Of a DNA stretch of 64,000 nucleotides, positions 25,331 through 34,090 are shown piece by piece. Made by a program: the position numbers and the translations under genes. Position 1 is the first letter of the stretch; each line of letters begins with the position of its first letter. The stretch is from NCBI RefSeq assembly GCF_000620625.1, contig NZ_JIAW01000004.1:281223-345222 (forward strand), given 5' to 3'. This stretch comes from Mycobacterium sp. URHB0044 (lineage in GTDB: Bacteria; Actinomycetota; Actinomycetes; Mycobacteriales; Mycobacteriaceae). The notes beneath the pieces are model-generated. The model saw nothing but the letters and a program-made list of their open reading frames with translations, searched no databases and was not told the origin of the DNA.

Positions 25331-26656
25331 CTACGAGACCGTGGCGCTGAACTGGTGATCGGACCACGGCAGCGGGTCCCCGCCGTACTTCGCGGCGCGA
25401 ACGTCGGCCGACCGCGCGTGTCCTTCGAAGTTCTCCAGTCGGGCGGCGCGTCCGGCGATCCGACCGAGTTCGGCGCTCGAGTCCACGTTGTCGATCTCCT
25501 GGTAGGTGACGGTCTTGAGGTACTTGCCCACCCACAATCCTCCGGTGTAACGCGCCGCGCCCAACGTTGGCAGAACGTGGTTGGTGCCGATCGCCTTGTC
25601 GCCGTACGACACGCACGTCTGCTCACCGAGGAAGAGCGCGCCGTAGTCGTGCATGCCGGTCAGCGCGGCACGCGGCTCGGCGGTCAGAATCTGGACGTGC
25701 TCGCTGGCGTAACGATCGGCCATCGCGAACGCCTCGTCCAGGGTGTCGACCAGGTGCACCTCGCCGTGCTGGTCCCATGACACCGCTGCCACGCCTGCGG
25801 TCGGCAGGTTCTGCAGCTGTCGCGACACCTGCTCGATCGTCTCGCGCCCCACCCGCTCGGACGTCGTGATCAACACACACGGCGAGTCGGGCCCATGCTC
25901 GGCTTGGCTCAGCAGATCCGCGGCGACGACGAAGGGATCGGCCGTATCGTCGGCGACGATCAGCACCTCGGTCGGACCGGCGAACAGGTCGATGCCGACT
26001 TCGCCGAACAGTTGCCGTTTCGCTTCCGCGACGTAGGCGTTGCCGGGGCCGGTCAGCAGGTTGACCGGGGCAATCGTCTCGGTGCCCAGGGCAAGGGCGC
26101 CGATGGCCTGGACACCGCCGAGCACGTAGATCTCGTCTGCGCCGGCCAGGTGCATGGCGGCCACGCTGATCGGCGGTGCGCTGCCGTTGTTGGGCGGCGT
26201 GGTGGCCGCGACGCGCTCGACGCCGGCCACCTTCGCGGTGACGACCGTCATGTGCGCGGACGCGGTCAGCGGGTATCGCCCACCCGGTACGTATGCGCCG
26301 GAGGCCGACACCGGCACGTGCTTGTGCCCGAGCCGCACACCGGGAAGCGTCTCGATTTCGACGTCGAGCATCGAATCGCGCTGAGCGCGAGCGAAATTGC
26401 GCACCTGGCGCTGCACGAACTCGAGGTCGTCGATGACGGTGGTCGGCAGGCTCGACACGATGGCCGCCACCGCCGCCTCGTCGAGGCGGAACGTCTCGGG
26501 GCTCCAGCCGTCGAAAACCTGGGAGTACTTGCGTACCGCCTCGTCGCCGTTGGTGCGGATGTCATCGAGCACTTCTGCCACGGTCTCCACGACCCGAGGG
26601 TTGCTCTTGCTCGGCGCGTGCACGTTGGCGGTCGGCGCCTTGAGTGTCTCCGGCAC
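25331..26656 (-). CDS. Histidinol-dehydrogenase-family NAD-dependent alcohol dehydrogenase (HpsN-like)
   Basis: 441 residues. HisD fold with the signature VPGGRYPLTASAHMTVVTAKVAG, LTGPGNAYVAEAKR and FAGPTEVLIVADDTADP. All four zinc ligands of HisD have counterparts: Gln and His in QAEHGPDS, Asp in GDKAIGTNH and the C-terminal His in FEGHARS. The AHMTVVTAKVAGVERV stretch is more like the catabolic branch that includes sulfopropanediol dehydrogenase HpsN than biosynthetic HisD, so it probably oxidises an alcohol to an acid. The GTG at 26656 has AAGGAG 7 bases upstream. First gene of the operon and preceded by a PucR-type inverted repeat. Confidence 0.82.
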   Translation of the reverse strand: MPETLKAPTANVHAPSKSNPRVVETVAEVLDDIRTNGDEAVRKYSQVFDGWSPETFRLDEAAVAAIVSSLPTTVIDDLEFVQRQVRNFARAQRDSMLDVEIETLPGVRLGHKHVPVSASGAYVPGGRYPLTASAHMTVVTAKVAGVERVAATTPPNNGSAPPISVAAMHLAGADEIYVLGGVQAIGALALGTETIAPVNLLTGPGNAYVAEAKRQLFGEVGIDLFAGPTEVLIVADDTADPFVVAADLLSQAEHGPDSPCVLITTSERVGRETIEQVSRQLQNLPTAGVAAVSWDQHGEVHLVDTLDEAFAMADRYASEHVQILTAEPRAALTGMHDYGALFLGEQTCVSYGDKAIGTNHVLPTLGAARYTGGLWVGKYLKTVTYQEIDNVDSSAELGRIAGRAARLENFEGHARSADVRAAKYGGDPLPWSDHQFSATVS

Positions 26657-26760
26657 TGTGTATCTCCTTGCGCTACTGGACTTCGAACGTCGCTGGCGTC
26701 TAAGCGCTGCCGACGTAATTCCAGTCTCGGCGACGCCCACACCCGCGGACAGACGCATCA

Positions 26761-26789
26761 TGTGCAGCGGATCGGCGATCCGGTGCACA
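26761..26789 (-). promoter_or_regulatory. Inverted repeat TGTGCA-N17-TGCACA before the HisD-like operon
   Basis: TGTGCA (26761-26766) and TGCACA (26784-26789) are the ends of a longer dyad, GTGCAGCGGATCG-G-CGATCCGGTGCAC, with a single mismatch per arm pair. The same outer arms occur upstream of the GMC gene and of pucR. Probable PucR operator. Confidence 0.65.
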
Positions 26790-26791
26790 CT

Positions 26792-28823
26792 TCAGACCCG
26801 TGCCGCGGCGCGGGCGGTCGCCGGAATCCGGCGGGCGGCCCGCTCGCCCTCGTGCACGGCTTCCATCATCGTTCGGCTGGCGATCGCATCGCCGATACGC
26901 TCCACCCGGACTCCGCGGTTCTTCAGCGCGAAGTACAGGTCGGCGACCGGGCGGTGCCACCCGGCCAGGATGACGGTGTCGACGTCGGCGATGGTGGCGG
27001 GTCGGCCCTTCTCGGTGAGGTGCACGGTGCTGCCGTCCACCGCCGTCATCGTCGTGAACGGATGAGTGGTCAAGCCGGACTGGTGAATTCGCGGAACGGC
27101 GAGGTTCGCGCTGAACGGTCCCAGCTTGGCGCCGACGTAGGGCAACGGCGTCAGGATCTCGACCTGGTGGCGTTGGACTTGCAGTTGCAGCGCCAGGCCG
27201 ATGCCCTTCCACCCGCCTTCGCCGTCGTCGACGATCACCACGTGCCGACCGACGGGCCGGTCGTGTTCGAGGACGTCCCATACGGACAGGACGTGTTCCT
27301 GGTCCAGGCCGGGCGTGAACGTGATGCCCTGGGCGAGGTTGCCGACGATGTCGTCGCCAGGCGCCGAGCCGGTGGCCACGATGACGTGGTCGGGGTCGAG
27401 CGCGAGGATCTCCTCAGCCGTCGGCGACCAGCCCAGCCGCAGGTCCACGCCGTACTTCCGCGATCATCACGTCGAGATGATCGACGACACCGGCGATCTC
27501 ACCGCGGCCCTCGATCTTTGAAGCGATCCGCAGTTGGCCGCCGGTGCGCGTGCGCCGCTCGACGAGGATCACCTCGTGGCCCTGGCGCGCAGCGGTTTCC
27601 GCGGCCTTCATGCCCGCAGGCCCGGCGCCGACGATCACGACGCGACGGCGGAAGGTCGCCTGCACCAACGTGCCGATGCCGAGCTCCTGCTCGTAGCCGG
27701 CCGCCGGATTGTGCACGCACGACGAGTGGGTGACGTCGAAGAGCCGATCGATGCAGCCCTGATTGCATCCGATGCAGCGTCGGATCTCGTCGACTCGGCC
27801 GTCCCTCATCTTGTTGACGGTCTCCGGGTCGGCGATCTGCTGGCGCGTCATCGCCACCATGTCGGCGTGCCCGAGGCGCAGGATGTCGGCGGCGTCCAGC
27901 GGCTCGATGATGCGCCCGACCGCGATGACGGGAACGTCGACGACCGACTTGACCGCTGCGGCGAGACCCTCCCAGATGCGCTTGGGATGCTGCATGTCCG
28001 GCACGTTCTGGTGCGCTTCGTTGTAGGTGGCCGCCTTCACGCAGATGTAGTCGATCTTGCCGGTGGCCGCGCACGCCCGCGCGATCTGCTGGGCGTCCGT
28101 GACCTCCAGTCCGCGGGGGCTGAAGTCGTGGCCCTGCAGGTTCATTCCGATGAGGAAGTCCGGTCCGGTTTCCTCCCGTACCGCGTCGATGACGCGCAGG
28201 ACGATGCGCATCCGATTCTCCAGGCTGCCGCCGTACTCGTCGGTGCGGTGGTTGGAGAAGTTCGACAGAAACGAAGCCAGCAGATATCCCCCGTAGCCGG
28301 AGTGGATCTCGACGCCGTCCATCCCGCCCTGCTTGGCGTGCCGTGCACTGACGGCGTGCGCCTCGACGATCTCGTCGATGTCCTCGGGTTCCATCTCCTT
28401 GGGCATCTCGAGGTTGAACGGGCACGGCGTATTCGACGGAGCCCACAGTGCACGTTCGGTGAACGTCGAATGCCCCTGTCGGCCACCGTGTCCCAGCTGC
28501 ATGACGATTCGGGCGCCGTACCCGTGGACGGCGTCGCTGATCTTGCGCAGGCCCGGCACGATCTCCGGCAGCCACGCACGCGGCTCCCCCGGCACGTCCT
28601 GTGAGGTCGGATGGATCTGCGGGAAGGCCATCCCGATCAGGCCGACGCCGCCCATCGCCCGCTCGCGGTAGTAGGCGACGTGCTGATCGGTGGGCAGGTA
28701 GTCCTTGGCCATGCCGGTCCCGTGCCCGGTCATGACCACCCGGTTGCGAATCTCGGTCCTGCCCAGCGTGATCGGCTCGAAGAGCGGGGCCAGAACCGGG
28801 TCGACGCCGAGCGTCGACGTCAC
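26792..28823 (-). pseudogene. Old-yellow-enzyme/TMADH-like flavoprotein, frameshifted near 27456
   Basis: Joined, the two frames give about 676 residues, the normal length for the 2,4-dienoyl-CoA reductase/trimethylamine dehydrogenase group. The first frame (28823-27414) has the FMN barrel (IVMQLGHGGRQG, HSGYGGYLLASFLS, NHRTDEYGGSLENR), a CIGCNQGC-x11-C [4Fe-4S] site near residue 350 and the FAD motif VVIVGAGPAGMKAAE. The C-terminal FAD/NAD domain continues in another frame (27448-26792: DHVIVATGSAPG). Restoring ATCGCGGA-TAC by removing one base near 27456 yields IAEYGVDLRLGW across the junction. It is a recent mutation or a sequence error. The GTG start overlaps the GMC stop (GTGA). Confidence 0.82.
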
Positions 28824-30382
28824 GTGAGCACGCCTGACTGGCCCAGCCGCAGGGCGAGCGCCGCAACGGTGATCGCGGGATTGACGGCGGCCGACGAGGG
28901 GAACGTCGAACTGTCGGCGATCCAGAGGTTCTCGACGTCGTGGGTCCGTAGGTCCGCGTCGACGACACTGGTGGCCGGGTCGTCGCCCATGCGGGCGGTG
29001 CCGCACTGATGCGACGTCGCTTCGACGCCGAGGCTGCGGGTCAGCGCGATGGGGAAGCCTGCCTTGCGCACCACCTTCTTCATCCGCTTGATCAGCTCGC
29101 GGTGGGCGGCGAGGTTGGTCTCGCGCCGCGTCAGGCAGATCTGGTTCGACGAGCTGAGGAAGACGCGGTTTTCCGGCAGCGGGAGGTCCTCGGTCTGCAG
29201 GAACAGGTCGAGGGTGTACTCGGTGACCGTGTCGAGGATCGGCATGGGCACCCAGGGCTTGCCCATCTTGGCTTGTGGTCCGCGCAACTTGCCGAGGCCC
29301 TGCACGTTCCCCAGCGGGAACTCGGTCGTCGGCCCAGCGGTGTACCAGTCGTTGATGCCGACCGTCTTCTGATAGACCGCCTCGTTCTTGCGGCGCGGGT
29401 CGATCGCCAGCAGGAAGGTGGTGACGTGTGCCATGTAGTTGCGGCCGACTTGATCCGAGGAGTTCGCCAGGCCCCGAGGGTGCGCCTGTGAGGCCGACCG
29501 CAGCAGCAGCGCCGCGGTGTTGACCGCCCCGCACGCCACCACGAAACGCTTGGCGCGGACCTGTATTTCGCGGCCGTGGTGCCGAATCCGGGCAGCCGTG
29601 ACTTGCTTGCCGCTGGCGTCGGTGTCCAACCGCAGCACCTCGGCGTTGGTCATCAGCCGTACGTTCTTCGAGCGCGCGCTCAGGGCCGGACGCACGGCGG
29701 CGACGTCCGCGTCGCCCTTGGCGTCCACCATGCAGGCGAACGAGTCGCAGGTGTAGCACAGCACGCATGACCCACCCAGGTGTCGGTCGAGGGCTTGCGG
29801 TGCCGAAAACGGATGTAGCCCTTGCTTTCTCGCGCTTTCGACCAGCCGTGCCATCGCCCCCTCGTGCGGGACGCCGGGAAAGGGATAGTCGGCGGTGCGC
29901 CAGGGGTCGGTCGGATCCTCCCCCTTGTTGCTGTGCACCCAGAACATGTGTTCCGCCTGGCCGTAGAACGGCTCCAGCGCGGCGTAGTCGATCGGCCAGG
30001 CCGGCGACGTGCCGTCGACGTGCTCGATGGGGCCGAAATCGCATTCCCGGAAGCGCGGCAGCGTTGCGCCGTACAACTTGGTGCTGCCACCGACGTAGTG
30101 ATAGTTCCCGGGGACGAAGTCCTTGCCGGTCGTGGCGTCGCGCCACGCCGCGGAGTTCTTGTAGCGGCCCTGGGTGTGAACGGCGTCGAAGGACCAGTTC
30201 TCCCGCTCAGTCGGGAGGAAGTCGCCCTGCTCGATGATCAGGACGTCGGCACCGCTGTCCCGCAGGGCATACGCGAGAGTGCCACCTCCCATGCCGGAGC
30301 CGACGATGGCGATGTCGGTCTCGAGGATGTCGGGTGGATCGGTGACGATCTGCGAACGCAACGCCGCGACTGCGGTGGACAT
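28820..30382 (-). CDS. GMC-family FAD-dependent oxidoreductase
   Basis: 520 residues. N-terminal FAD-binding motif IAIVGSGMGGGTLAYALRDSG (about residues 25-45, quoted as core), a cysteine-containing CVLCYTCDSFACMVDAKGDAD segment, and the C-terminal GMC signature with SHQCGTARMGDD and NPAITVAALALRLG, where His and Asn act in alcohol oxidation. It oxidises the hydroxyl of a sugar, polyol or sterol-like substrate. The ATG follows GGGAG. It is the first gene of a two-gene operon with the flavoprotein downstream and has a PucR-type inverted repeat in its leader. Confidence 0.88.
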   Translation of the reverse strand: MSTAVAALRSQIVTDPPDILETDIAIVGSGMGGGTLAYALRDSGADVLIIEQGDFLPTERENWSFDAVHTQGRYKNSAAWRDATTGKDFVPGNYHYVGGSTKLYGATLPRFRECDFGPIEHVDGTSPAWPIDYAALEPFYGQAEHMFWVHSNKGEDPTDPWRTADYPFPGVPHEGAMARLVESARKQGLHPFSAPQALDRHLGGSCVLCYTCDSFACMVDAKGDADVAAVRPALSARSKNVRLMTNAEVLRLDTDASGKQVTAARIRHHGREIQVRAKRFVVACGAVNTAALLLRSASQAHPRGLANSSDQVGRNYMAHVTTFLLAIDPRRKNEAVYQKTVGINDWYTAGPTTEFPLGNVQGLGKLRGPQAKMGKPWVPMPILDTVTEYTLDLFLQTEDLPLPENRVFLSSSNQICLTRRETNLAAHRELIKRMKKVVRKAGFPIALTRSLGVEATSHQCGTARMGDDPATSVVDADLRTHDVENLWIADSSTFPSSAAVNPAITVAALALRLGQSGVLT

Positions 30383-30473
30383 GATGGCTCCCTGGACTGA
30401 GGGCTCACGGATCAGACCGTGACAAAGAACTTCAAGACTCAACCTAGAGGCGTGCAGGCCGCCGGGCGAGGCG

Positions 30474-30511
30474 CAGAGTGTGCAGCCGTCGCCGAGCGCC
30501 TGCACACTCTG
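30474..30511 (-). promoter_or_regulatory. Inverted repeat CAGAGTGTGCAG...CTGCACACTCTG before the GMC gene
   Basis: Perfect 12-base arms (30474-30485 and 30500-30511) with 14-base spacer. They contain TGTGCA at 30479-30484 and TGCACA at 30501-30506 (16-base spacing). Further TGTGCA (30510-30515) and GTGCAGG (30452-30458) copies flank it. It lies about 100 bases upstream of the GMC start, between that gene and the pucR stop. Operator is preferred over terminator because of the shared arms elsewhere, but it could also end pucR transcription. Confidence 0.6.
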
Positions 30512-30535
30512 TGCAGGCTCCGAAGTGGAAGAAGC

Positions 30536-32098
30536 TCAGCCGTTCTTGCGCTGGAGTAGGTCGTGCCCGCGCACCGCGAAGATCAACGCTTGGCGGGTGT
30601 CCGGTTCGTCCAGGGAGCGCCCGAGCAGGGCGGTGATGCGTTCGAGGCGGTAGTACAGCGTGCGGCGCTGGACGAACAGCTCTTGAGCGGTCTGACTCTT
30701 GTTTCCGTCGCAGGCGAGATAGGTCCGCAGCGTGGGCAGCAGCGGATTGGTCGCCTTCGCATCGTGCTTCAGGATCGGCCCCAACTCGTCTTCGATGTAG
30801 CGGGCCAGTTCGGGGCCTCCTGCCAATGAGGCCAGCAGTCGCAGCACCCCGAGATCGTCGAACCGGTGCACGCCCTTGTCCGGGCGGGCCGCGGCGACCG
30901 ACGCCGCGTTGCGCGCCTGCTCGATGGCGGTGACGAGTTGGTCCGCGCCGACCGGGCGGCTGATCCCGGCGCGCACGTCGAGGGTGGCGAGCCGCTCGAC
31001 CACGCGCTTCTCCGAGCTGGTCCGCGACAGGCCCATGATCGCCAGGGTGTGGTCGCCGAGGTCCGCGACGACGGCCGGGACGTGGAGCGCCCGGCACAGC
31101 TCCTCCATCGCTTCGTCGCTGGTGGGACCGGTCGGTTCCTCCTTGACCACGAAGACGGCGACCAACGCCCGGTCGCGCAGGTCGCGGCCGATGCGCAGTG
31201 CACGGGCGACGAACGCGTCGCCGGAGATGTCGCCCAGCAGCAGCCTGCTCACCAGGGCGTTCTGGCGTTGCGCCGACTTGGCGCCGCTCTCTCGCGCACC
31301 CAACAGCGCGATCGCGATGCCGTCCGTTGCCCGGTCGAGGGCGTACCCGGCGGTGCCGACCATCGCGCCGCCGCCGTGCAGCACGTGCAACCAGCCCCAG
31401 CGCTCGCCACGAAGCACGACGGCCCGCCTGGTGCAGTTGTGCGCTTCGTGCCCGTTGGCGCCGTCGGTGCTCGCGGCGTCGTGATCGATGCGGGAGTGGT
31501 GCTCCCACTGGGTGAGCACCTCATCGCCGGCGGGTGAACCCCCGGAATAGGCGACGACCTGACGGGTGGCGTCCTCGAGGACCACCGGAAAGCCCACCTC
31601 GGCGGCGAGCGCATCGGTGAACAACACGTGGTCGCGGCCGGCGAGCAGCAGCTGCATGAAGGTCGCGTTGAGCCGCTCGTAGGCGCTGAGGTCCAGGACG
31701 CGCTGATCGACGATCGACTCGTGCACCTGTGCCGACACCTCGACGAAGGGAAGTTCCCCATCGAGTCCCACGACCGGGAAGCCCCGCTCCTGGGCGGCCT
31801 CGACGAGGGCAGGCGGCATGGTGTCGAAGGCGCGTCCGCTGAGCTCGATGATCAGCACGGCGGCCTCTGCGTCGGCGATCTCCGCGATGTACTGGCGTTG
31901 GCGTTCAGGGGTTGAGCCGATGCCGAGCCCGGCGGTCAGCAGCATCTCACCGCCCCTGAGAAACTGGGCGATGTCGGGTATCTCGGTGGGGTGCACCCAC
32001 CGGATGGCTCGGCTCAGACTCTCCTCGCCGGAGTACACCTTCCAGGGGATGCGATCGAACACCTCGAGCCGAAGCGCTGCCTCAACAGTCATCGCCAC
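30536..32098 (-). CDS. PucR/CdaR-family transcriptional regulator
   Basis: About 520 residues. N-terminal PucR sensor domain (TVEAALRLEVFDRIPWKVYSG to about residue 130), a middle GGDEF-like degenerate region, and a C-terminal helix-turn-helix (LRTYLACDGNKSQTAQELFVQRRTLYYRLERI, core seen). PucR proteins usually activate catabolic genes. The GTG at 32098 has GGAG 8 bases upstream; ATG at 32092 is nearly equal. It is bracketed by inverted repeats with TGTGCA/TGCACA arms on both sides and is divergent from the ThDP enzyme. Confidence 0.87.
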   Translation of the reverse strand: MAMTVEAALRLEVFDRIPWKVYSGEESLSRAIRWVHPTEIPDIAQFLRGGEMLLTAGLGIGSTPERQRQYIAEIADAEAAVLIIELSGRAFDTMPPALVEAAQERGFPVVGLDGELPFVEVSAQVHESIVDQRVLDLSAYERLNATFMQLLLAGRDHVLFTDALAAEVGFPVVLEDATRQVVAYSGGSPAGDEVLTQWEHHSRIDHDAASTDGANGHEAHNCTRRAVVLRGERWGWLHVLHGGGAMVGTAGYALDRATDGIAIALLGARESGAKSAQRQNALVSRLLLGDISGDAFVARALRIGRDLRDRALVAVFVVKEEPTGPTSDEAMEELCRALHVPAVVADLGDHTLAIMGLSRTSSEKRVVERLATLDVRAGISRPVGADQLVTAIEQARNAASVAAARPDKGVHRFDDLGVLRLLASLAGGPELARYIEDELGPILKHDAKATNPLLPTLRTYLACDGNKSQTAQELFVQRRTLYYRLERITALLGRSLDEPDTRQALIFAVRGHDLLQRKNG

Positions 32099-32118
32099 AG
32101 ACGCGTCTCCGTTCACCC

Positions 32119-32147
32119 TGTGCATGCGATGTGGAATCGGCTGCACA
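32119..32147 (-). promoter_or_regulatory. Inverted repeat TGTGCA-N17-TGCACA before pucR
   Basis: TGTGCA at 32119-32124 and TGCACA at 32142-32147, the same spacing as upstream of the HisD-like operon. An inner dyad CGATGTG/CACATCG overlaps it. It covers the region just upstream of pucR and suggests autoregulation. Confidence 0.62.
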
Positions 32148-32174
32148 TCGTGAGTCTAACGCCGAGCGACCGGG

Positions 32175-32199
32175 GACCGTCACACTGGACGTGACGGTC
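32175..32199. promoter_or_regulatory. Perfect inverted repeat in the pucR-ThDP divergent gap
   Basis: GACCGTCAC and GTGACGGTC are perfect 9-base arms with a 7-base spacer, 56 bases upstream of the ThDP enzyme start. It is different from the TGTGCA dyads, so it may belong to another regulator or form a promoter-proximal structure. Confidence 0.45.
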
Positions 32200-32254
32200 G
32201 TCGCAACTCCATTGCCGGTGCGCCGGCCAAAGGTCATGACAGAGAGGACATCCG

Positions 32255-34039
32255 ATGCCAAAGCTCAACGGCGGGCAGGTCATCGCCCGCATCCTGAAGG
32301 AGTACGGGGTGCCGTATGTGGCCGGCATTCCCGGACACGGCATCTGGGGCCTGATGGACGCGTTCAACGAGGACGAATCCAAGATCCCGTTCATTCAGAC
32401 CTATCACGAGCAGAGCGCGGTGCACCTCGCCGACGGCTACTACCGGGTCTCGGGCAAGCCGATGTGCGCGGTCACGTCGATCGGCGCGGGCGCCGCCAAC
32501 ACCGTGTTGGGCATGGCCACCGCCTACAGCGACTCGACCAGCGTGCTGGTGATCACCGGCGGCCCGCCCCGCCACATGCGCGGCCGGGGCGTCCTCCAGG
32601 AGCTCGAACGCCAGAAGGACAACGGATTTCCCCAAGTGGCGGAGGCCGTGTCGAAGCGCAGCTGGATCGCCAACAGCATCGAGGATCTGCCGTTCGTGAT
32701 GCATCGGGCGTTCAGCGCCATGCTCACCGGACGGCGGGGGCCCGCGCACATCGAGGTGCCGTGGGATCTGCACGCCGAGACGGCCGAGGTCAACTTTCAC
32801 GACCTGGCCCGCCGGCTTCCCGTGGGATTGCAGTACCCCGACCCCGAGGCCATCTCCCGCGCGGTGGAGGTGCTGGCGACGGCCAAGCGTCCCGTGATCG
32901 TCGTCGGCGGCGGCGCCATCAGCGCGAACGCCACCGACGAGGTGCGCGCACTGGCCGAGGGCCTGTCGATCCCGGTGGTGACGACGTGGAACGGCAAGAG
33001 CGCCTTCCCAGAAGACCACGACCTGTTCGTCGGCAGCGTCGGCCAGACCGGCACCATCCACGGCAACTACCTCGCCGCCAACGCCGACGTCGTCGTCTCG
33101 GTCGGGTGCCGCTTCACCGACTGGTCGTCATCGAGTTACGCACGCGGCAAGTCGTTCTCGTTCCCACCGGCCAAGCTGATCCACATCGACATCGACCCGC
33201 ACGAGATCGGCAAGATCTACCCCGCCGAGGTCGGGATCCTCGCCGATGCGAAGCCCGCGGTGGCGGCAATCGTCGACTCACTGCCCGCGCAGCCGGACCG
33301 CACGGAATACCTCGCCGAGGTTGCCGAGCGAAAGGCGGAGTGGGAGAACGAATTGTCGTCGCGTCGCGACAACGACCGCTTTCCGTTCACGTTGCAGCGT
33401 CCATTGGCGGCGTTACGTCAGGTGATGGACCGCGGCGGCATCGTGCTGGCCGGTTCGGGCAACACGCAGGGCGCCGTGAAGCAGACCTTCCCGGTGTACG
33501 AGCCCCGCACGCACCTGACGACGGGCGGGTTCTCCGCCATGGGCTGGCCCGTGCCTGCCGCGCTCGGCGCGAAGCTGGCCGCACCAGAGCGTCAGGTCGC
33601 GTGCATCACCGGCGACGGTGACTTCCTGATGACCGCCCAGGAGATCGGTGTCGCGATTCAGCACGACATCGCCGTCGTGTTCGTCGTGCAGGACAACTCC
33701 GGGTACATCTCGATCCGCGGCGGCCAGCGCAACGCCACCGACCGGATCATCGGCACGGAGTTCAACCGCCCCGACGGCACGCCGTACAGCCCGAGTTTCA
33801 AGGACTTGGGCAAGTCGTTCGGGCTGGAGTCGTTCCGCGTCGACTCGGTGGCCGACCTCGAGCCGACGTTCAAGCGGGCGTTCGACGCGAAGGCTCCGGT
33901 CCTGGTCGAGGTGCCGACCGACCGCGATCTGGCCAGCCCGTTCGTGCCCGGCTGGCTGGACTTCCCGCCGTTGCCTCACATCACCGACGAGCGCGCCGAC
34001 GAGTACCGCGCGATGCGCGCCAGCGAGCAACACCAGTAG
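32255..34039 (+). CDS. Thiamine-diphosphate-dependent enzyme (acetolactate-synthase-like)
   Basis: 594 residues with the three-domain ThDP layout. The catalytic Glu lies in QTYHEQSAVHLADGYYRVSG (about residue 50), the central domain carries VIVVGGGAIS, and the ThDP/Mg site is GDGDFLMTAQEIGVA...QDNSGY (about residue 455-480). The family makes or breaks C-C bonds next to a carbonyl (carboligases, decarboxylases, sulfoacetaldehyde acetyltransferase). The reaction here is not clear; the Gly-Ile-Pro-Gly-His N-terminus does not match a named subgroup that I know. It diverges from pucR, has AGAGGA before the ATG, and ends at a strong hairpin. Confidence 0.82.
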   Translation: MPKLNGGQVIARILKEYGVPYVAGIPGHGIWGLMDAFNEDESKIPFIQTYHEQSAVHLADGYYRVSGKPMCAVTSIGAGAANTVLGMATAYSDSTSVLVITGGPPRHMRGRGVLQELERQKDNGFPQVAEAVSKRSWIANSIEDLPFVMHRAFSAMLTGRRGPAHIEVPWDLHAETAEVNFHDLARRLPVGLQYPDPEAISRAVEVLATAKRPVIVVGGGAISANATDEVRALAEGLSIPVVTTWNGKSAFPEDHDLFVGSVGQTGTIHGNYLAANADVVVSVGCRFTDWSSSSYARGKSFSFPPAKLIHIDIDPHEIGKIYPAEVGILADAKPAVAAIVDSLPAQPDRTEYLAEVAERKAEWENELSSRRDNDRFPFTLQRPLAALRQVMDRGGIVLAGSGNTQGAVKQTFPVYEPRTHLTTGGFSAMGWPVPAALGAKLAAPERQVACITGDGDFLMTAQEIGVAIQHDIAVVFVVQDNSGYISIRGGQRNATDRIIGTEFNRPDGTPYSPSFKDLGKSFGLESFRVDSVADLEPTFKRAFDAKAPVLVEVPTDRDLASPFVPGWLDFPPLPHITDERADEYRAMRASEQHQ

Positions 34040-34050
34040 GAACCGATCTC

Positions 34051-34084
34051 TCCGCCGCCGCCCGATGCACCGGGCGGCGGCGGA
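34051..34084. terminator. Bidirectional hairpin terminator
   Basis: TCCGCCGCCGCCCG pairs perfectly with CGGGCGGCGGCGGA (14 bases, loop ATGCAC). It sits between the convergent ThDP enzyme and aldo/keto reductase genes. Confidence 0.8.
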
Positions 34085-34090
34085 TTGGCA

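Noticed and set aside
25331..26656. Biosynthetic histidinol dehydrogenase (hisD)
   Set aside because: No his genes are nearby, the sequence is closer to the catabolic HpsN-like branch, and it sits in a regulated catabolic operon.
30474..30511. Reading the 12-base hairpin only as a terminator of pucR
   Set aside because: No T-run follows, and the arms match dyads at two other promoters, so an operator is the better explanation, though dual use is not excluded.
32131..33621. Plus-strand frame of 496 codons over the ThDP gene
   Set aside because: Out-of-frame shadow of the ThDP enzyme at 32255; strongly Arg-rich.
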